Below, one piece after another: positions 62,392 through 64,000 of a stretch of DNA of 64,000 bases. The notes beneath the pieces are model-generated. The model ran no database searches. It was not told the DNA's origin and saw nothing but the letters and a program-made list of their open reading frames with translations. A program made the translations under genes and the position numbers. The first letter of the stretch is position 1, and the number at the start of each line of letters is the position of its first letter. Origin of the DNA: JBJGXI01 sp045635475 (GTDB lineage Bacteria > Bacillota > Bacilli > Bacillales > Amphibacillaceae); assembly GCF_045635475.1 (NCBI RefSeq), contig NZ_JBJGXI010000002.1:120896-184895 (forward strand), given 5' to 3'.

Positions 62392-63165
62392 ATGGCACAA
62401 ACAGAAGGAAATTCAAATGTAGCTACAAAAGAAGGCGAACAAATTATTACTTGCAACAATATAAATAAATGGTTCGGGCATCTTCACGTGCTAAAGGATG
62501 TATCACTGGATGTAAAAAAAGGTGAAGTGCTTGTTATTTTAGGACCATCAGGCTCAGGTAAATCAACGTTTATTCGGACAATAAATGGATTGGAAGAAAT
62601 ACAAAAAGGTGAAATCACGATTGACGGAATCAGTCTCTCTCATGATGTCAAAGACATTGAAGCAATACGCAAAGAAACAGGGATGGTATTTCAACAATTC
62701 AATCTTTTCCCCCATATGACGATTTTAAAGAATATAACCTTAGCACCAATTTGGGTTAAAAAGAAACCTAAAGCAGAAGCCGAAAAACTAGCACTAGAGC
62801 TTCTTGAACGTGTCGGTATACCAGAACAGGCTGACAAATATCCAGGACAGCTTTCCGGCGGACAGCAGCAGCGTGTAGCAATTGCCAGAGCCCTGGCCAT
62901 GCAGCCTGAAATCATGCTTTTTGATGAGCCAACATCTGCACTAGACCCTGAGATGATTAAAGAAGTGCTTGACGTTATGAAGGAATTAGCTAGATCTGGT
63001 ATGACGATGTTAGTCGTTACACATGAAATGGGCTTTGCTCGCGAGGTTGCCGACCGTATTGTTTTATTTGACGAAGGTGAAATTATTGAAACTGGCACAC
63101 CGACAGAATTATTTGATAATCCTAAACATGATCGTACAAAACTATTTTTATCGCAAATTTTATAG
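62392..63165 (+). CDS. aapP: AapP-like amino acid ABC transporter ATPase
   Basis: The 257-residue ATPase has Walker A GPSGSGKST at residues 51-59, Q-loop MVFQQFNLFPHMT, signature LSGGQQQR, Walker B IMLFDEPTSALDP and the H-loop TH in VVTHEMGFA. It drives uptake through AapQM. The ATG at 62392 is 8 bases after AAGGAGG; an upstream in-frame start inside aapM lacks a ribosome site. Last gene of the operon. Confidence 0.94.
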   Translation: MAQTEGNSNVATKEGEQIITCNNINKWFGHLHVLKDVSLDVKKGEVLVILGPSGSGKSTFIRTINGLEEIQKGEITIDGISLSHDVKDIEAIRKETGMVFQQFNLFPHMTILKNITLAPIWVKKKPKAEAEKLALELLERVGIPEQADKYPGQLSGGQQQRVAIARALAMQPEIMLFDEPTSALDPEMIKEVLDVMKELARSGMTMLVVTHEMGFAREVADRIVLFDEGEIIETGTPTELFDNPKHDRTKLFLSQIL

Positions 63166-63218
63166 CTTCAAACAATTAGCGAGCTTGAAACCAATCAAGC
63201 TCGCTAATTGTTTGAAGC
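63165..63218 (+). terminator. Long perfect hairpin after aapP
   Basis: Two 23-base arms (63165-63187 and 63196-63218) are exactly complementary, with an 8-base loop, starting at the last base of the aapP stop codon. No T-run follows, so it may stabilise the 3' end more than terminate. Confidence 0.6.
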
Positions 63219-63392
63219 AAACCTCACGTTAACAAGGCTTTTTACTTCCTTAAACCTGTTAATAACCACTTCTTTCCCAACCGACCAAAACACTAATTGT
63301 AATATTATAGCCAATATGATAAAATAGTATAATCGAACAAACGTTCCGTGCGAAACTATGTTTCAAATCTTAGCATAAGTGAGGTAATTTTG

Positions 63393-63554
63393 TTGACAAA
63401 CATAGTAGAAATAGAGGAAAAAATAGAGTTGCTACGTGCCACGCTATATGAATTAGTCCAGCAAAACTCAAGTGATAAAAAGATTCTGCATATATCGCAA
63501 TCCTTAGATAAGCTTTTAAATGAATATGATAAGAAGAAAGCTTTAAAAGAATAG
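63393..63554 (+). CDS. Third Spo0E-like aspartyl-phosphate phosphatase
   Basis: The 53-residue protein has the signature SQSLDKLLNEYDKKK in its second helix and IEEKIELLRATLYELV in the first. It should dephosphorylate Spo0A-P in the family's usual role. The TTG at 63393 is 7 bases from GAGGT; the TTG one codon earlier and longer in-frame starts are less likely. It stands alone between aapP and a repeat element. Confidence 0.8.
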   Translation: MTNIVEIEEKIELLRATLYELVQQNSSDKKILHISQSLDKLLNEYDKKKALKE

Positions 63555-63641
63555 CCATATCGAGCGTTAATCTTTTAAAGCTTTTTATGTGGCTCTTTTC
63601 GAAAGTTTTTTTTACCTTTTAAACTTCATAGTTGAAGTAAT

Positions 63642-64000
63642 ATCCGTCGTAACGTAGTGCTCGTGATTTCCGCTCCAGGCAGTCGCTTTTCGCTAGTTTA
63701 AAGCGTTTTTCTTTAAACGGGCACGGCTTCAGCTAACTAAGAAGCAAATGTTTTCGGTGGGACGAGTAATCGCAGTCCCAAAGTGCGCTTCTCTTGTGGA
63801 TCTTCAGCTCGCGCTTTTACCGCTGGAGTCGACTGCCTGGAGCTCCAATCACCCTACATGAAGAGCAATCCCATTAGCAGCGTAGGAAATCCACTTCGAC
63901 CCCTGAGGCACGGCAAGGGTCATGCAGGCGTTGTCCGACAAGGACGATTTTAGCCTCTAGTCTATAAGGAACGGCGTAAGTGAGACCCCGCAGCGCGAAC
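63642..64000 (-). repeat. Palindromic element family 1, reverse orientation, cut by the window edge
   Basis: Reading the plus strand gives the complement of the right part. TCCGTCGTAACGTAGTGCTC is followed by GTGATTTCCGCTCCAGGCAG, CCGCTGGAGTCGACTGCCTG, GGAGCTCCAATCACCC, AAATCCACTTCGACCCC and GTGAGACCCCGCAG at the edge. The CTTCAGCTAACTAAGAAGC insert is shared with the 55.7 kb copy. Nothing coding is seen in it. Confidence 0.8.

Overview
This window looks like a chromosomal segment of a low-GC, endospore-forming member of the Bacillaceae. Gene content and order closely follow two Bacillus subtilis neighbourhoods. The first is pdhA-D / ykyA / defB / ykrA / rpoY / rnjA / ktrC. The second is patA / ykyB / ykuE / ykuL / dapH-dapL / ykuS-ykuV. 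Sporulation genes (a second-type spoVA operon, YhcN-like lipoprotein, three Spo0E-like phosphatases), very acidic lipoproteins and an AapJQMP-type amino acid transporter suggest a halotolerant genus near Oceanobacillus or Virgibacillus. That genus-level guess is inference.

Layout. 1-5.4 kb: tail of an acidic lipoprotein gene and the pyruvate dehydrogenase operon, leftward. 5.6-11.2 kb: YkyA lipoprotein, peptide deformylase, a Cof-type HAD phosphatase, RNA polymerase epsilon subunit with RNase J1, and the KtrC potassium-gating subunit. 11.7-15.3 kb: a heterodimeric ABC exporter. 15.5-20.7 kb: YkuV/YkuU thiol redox pair, YkuT mechanosensitive channel, YkuS, the acetyl-branch lysine genes dapL and dapH, and a c-di-AMP-type CBS protein. 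20.8-29.4 kb: a degraded acetyltransferase/nitrilase gene, YkuE, a Sco1 homologue, YkyB, a decayed IS605-type tnpB, a patatin-like protein, FbpB-like peptide, PatA, two Spo0E-like genes and a 26-residue membrane peptide. 29.6-35.6 kb: zinc-ribbon/TPR protein with a membrane-anchored HtrA-like protease, YwpF-like, YrhK-like, a lipoprotein and a nitroreductase. 36.0-39.8 kb: a seven-gene spoVA2-type spore operon behind a sigma-F/G-like promoter. 40.0-47.2 kb: an MDR dehydrogenase, a large permease beside a broken DUF1028 gene, a GNAT, KtrD and a DUF6884-like protein. 47.5-57.9 kb: the branched-chain amino acid operon ilvB-ilvN-ilvC-leuA-leuB-leuC-leuD-ilvA, with cre, CodY box, promoter and a T-box leader. 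58.6-63.2 kb: aapJ-aapQ-aapM-aapP. A Spo0E-like gene and a partial repeat close the window.

The segment is littered with dispersed repeats. A GC-rich palindromic family of about 340-390 bp occurs in six states of preservation (11.3, 25.3, 32.2, 45.9, 55.7 and 63.6 kb). One copy lies between leuC and leuD and another cuts off a small YjcZ-like gene. A second type occurs once after the spoVA operon. A third, short MITE-like type with 14-15 bp inverted ends occurs at 26.9 and 46.4 kb. Several genes are decaying (GNAT/nitrilase, tnpB, DUF1028, YjcZ-like). No rRNA, tRNA, CRISPR array or prophage was seen.
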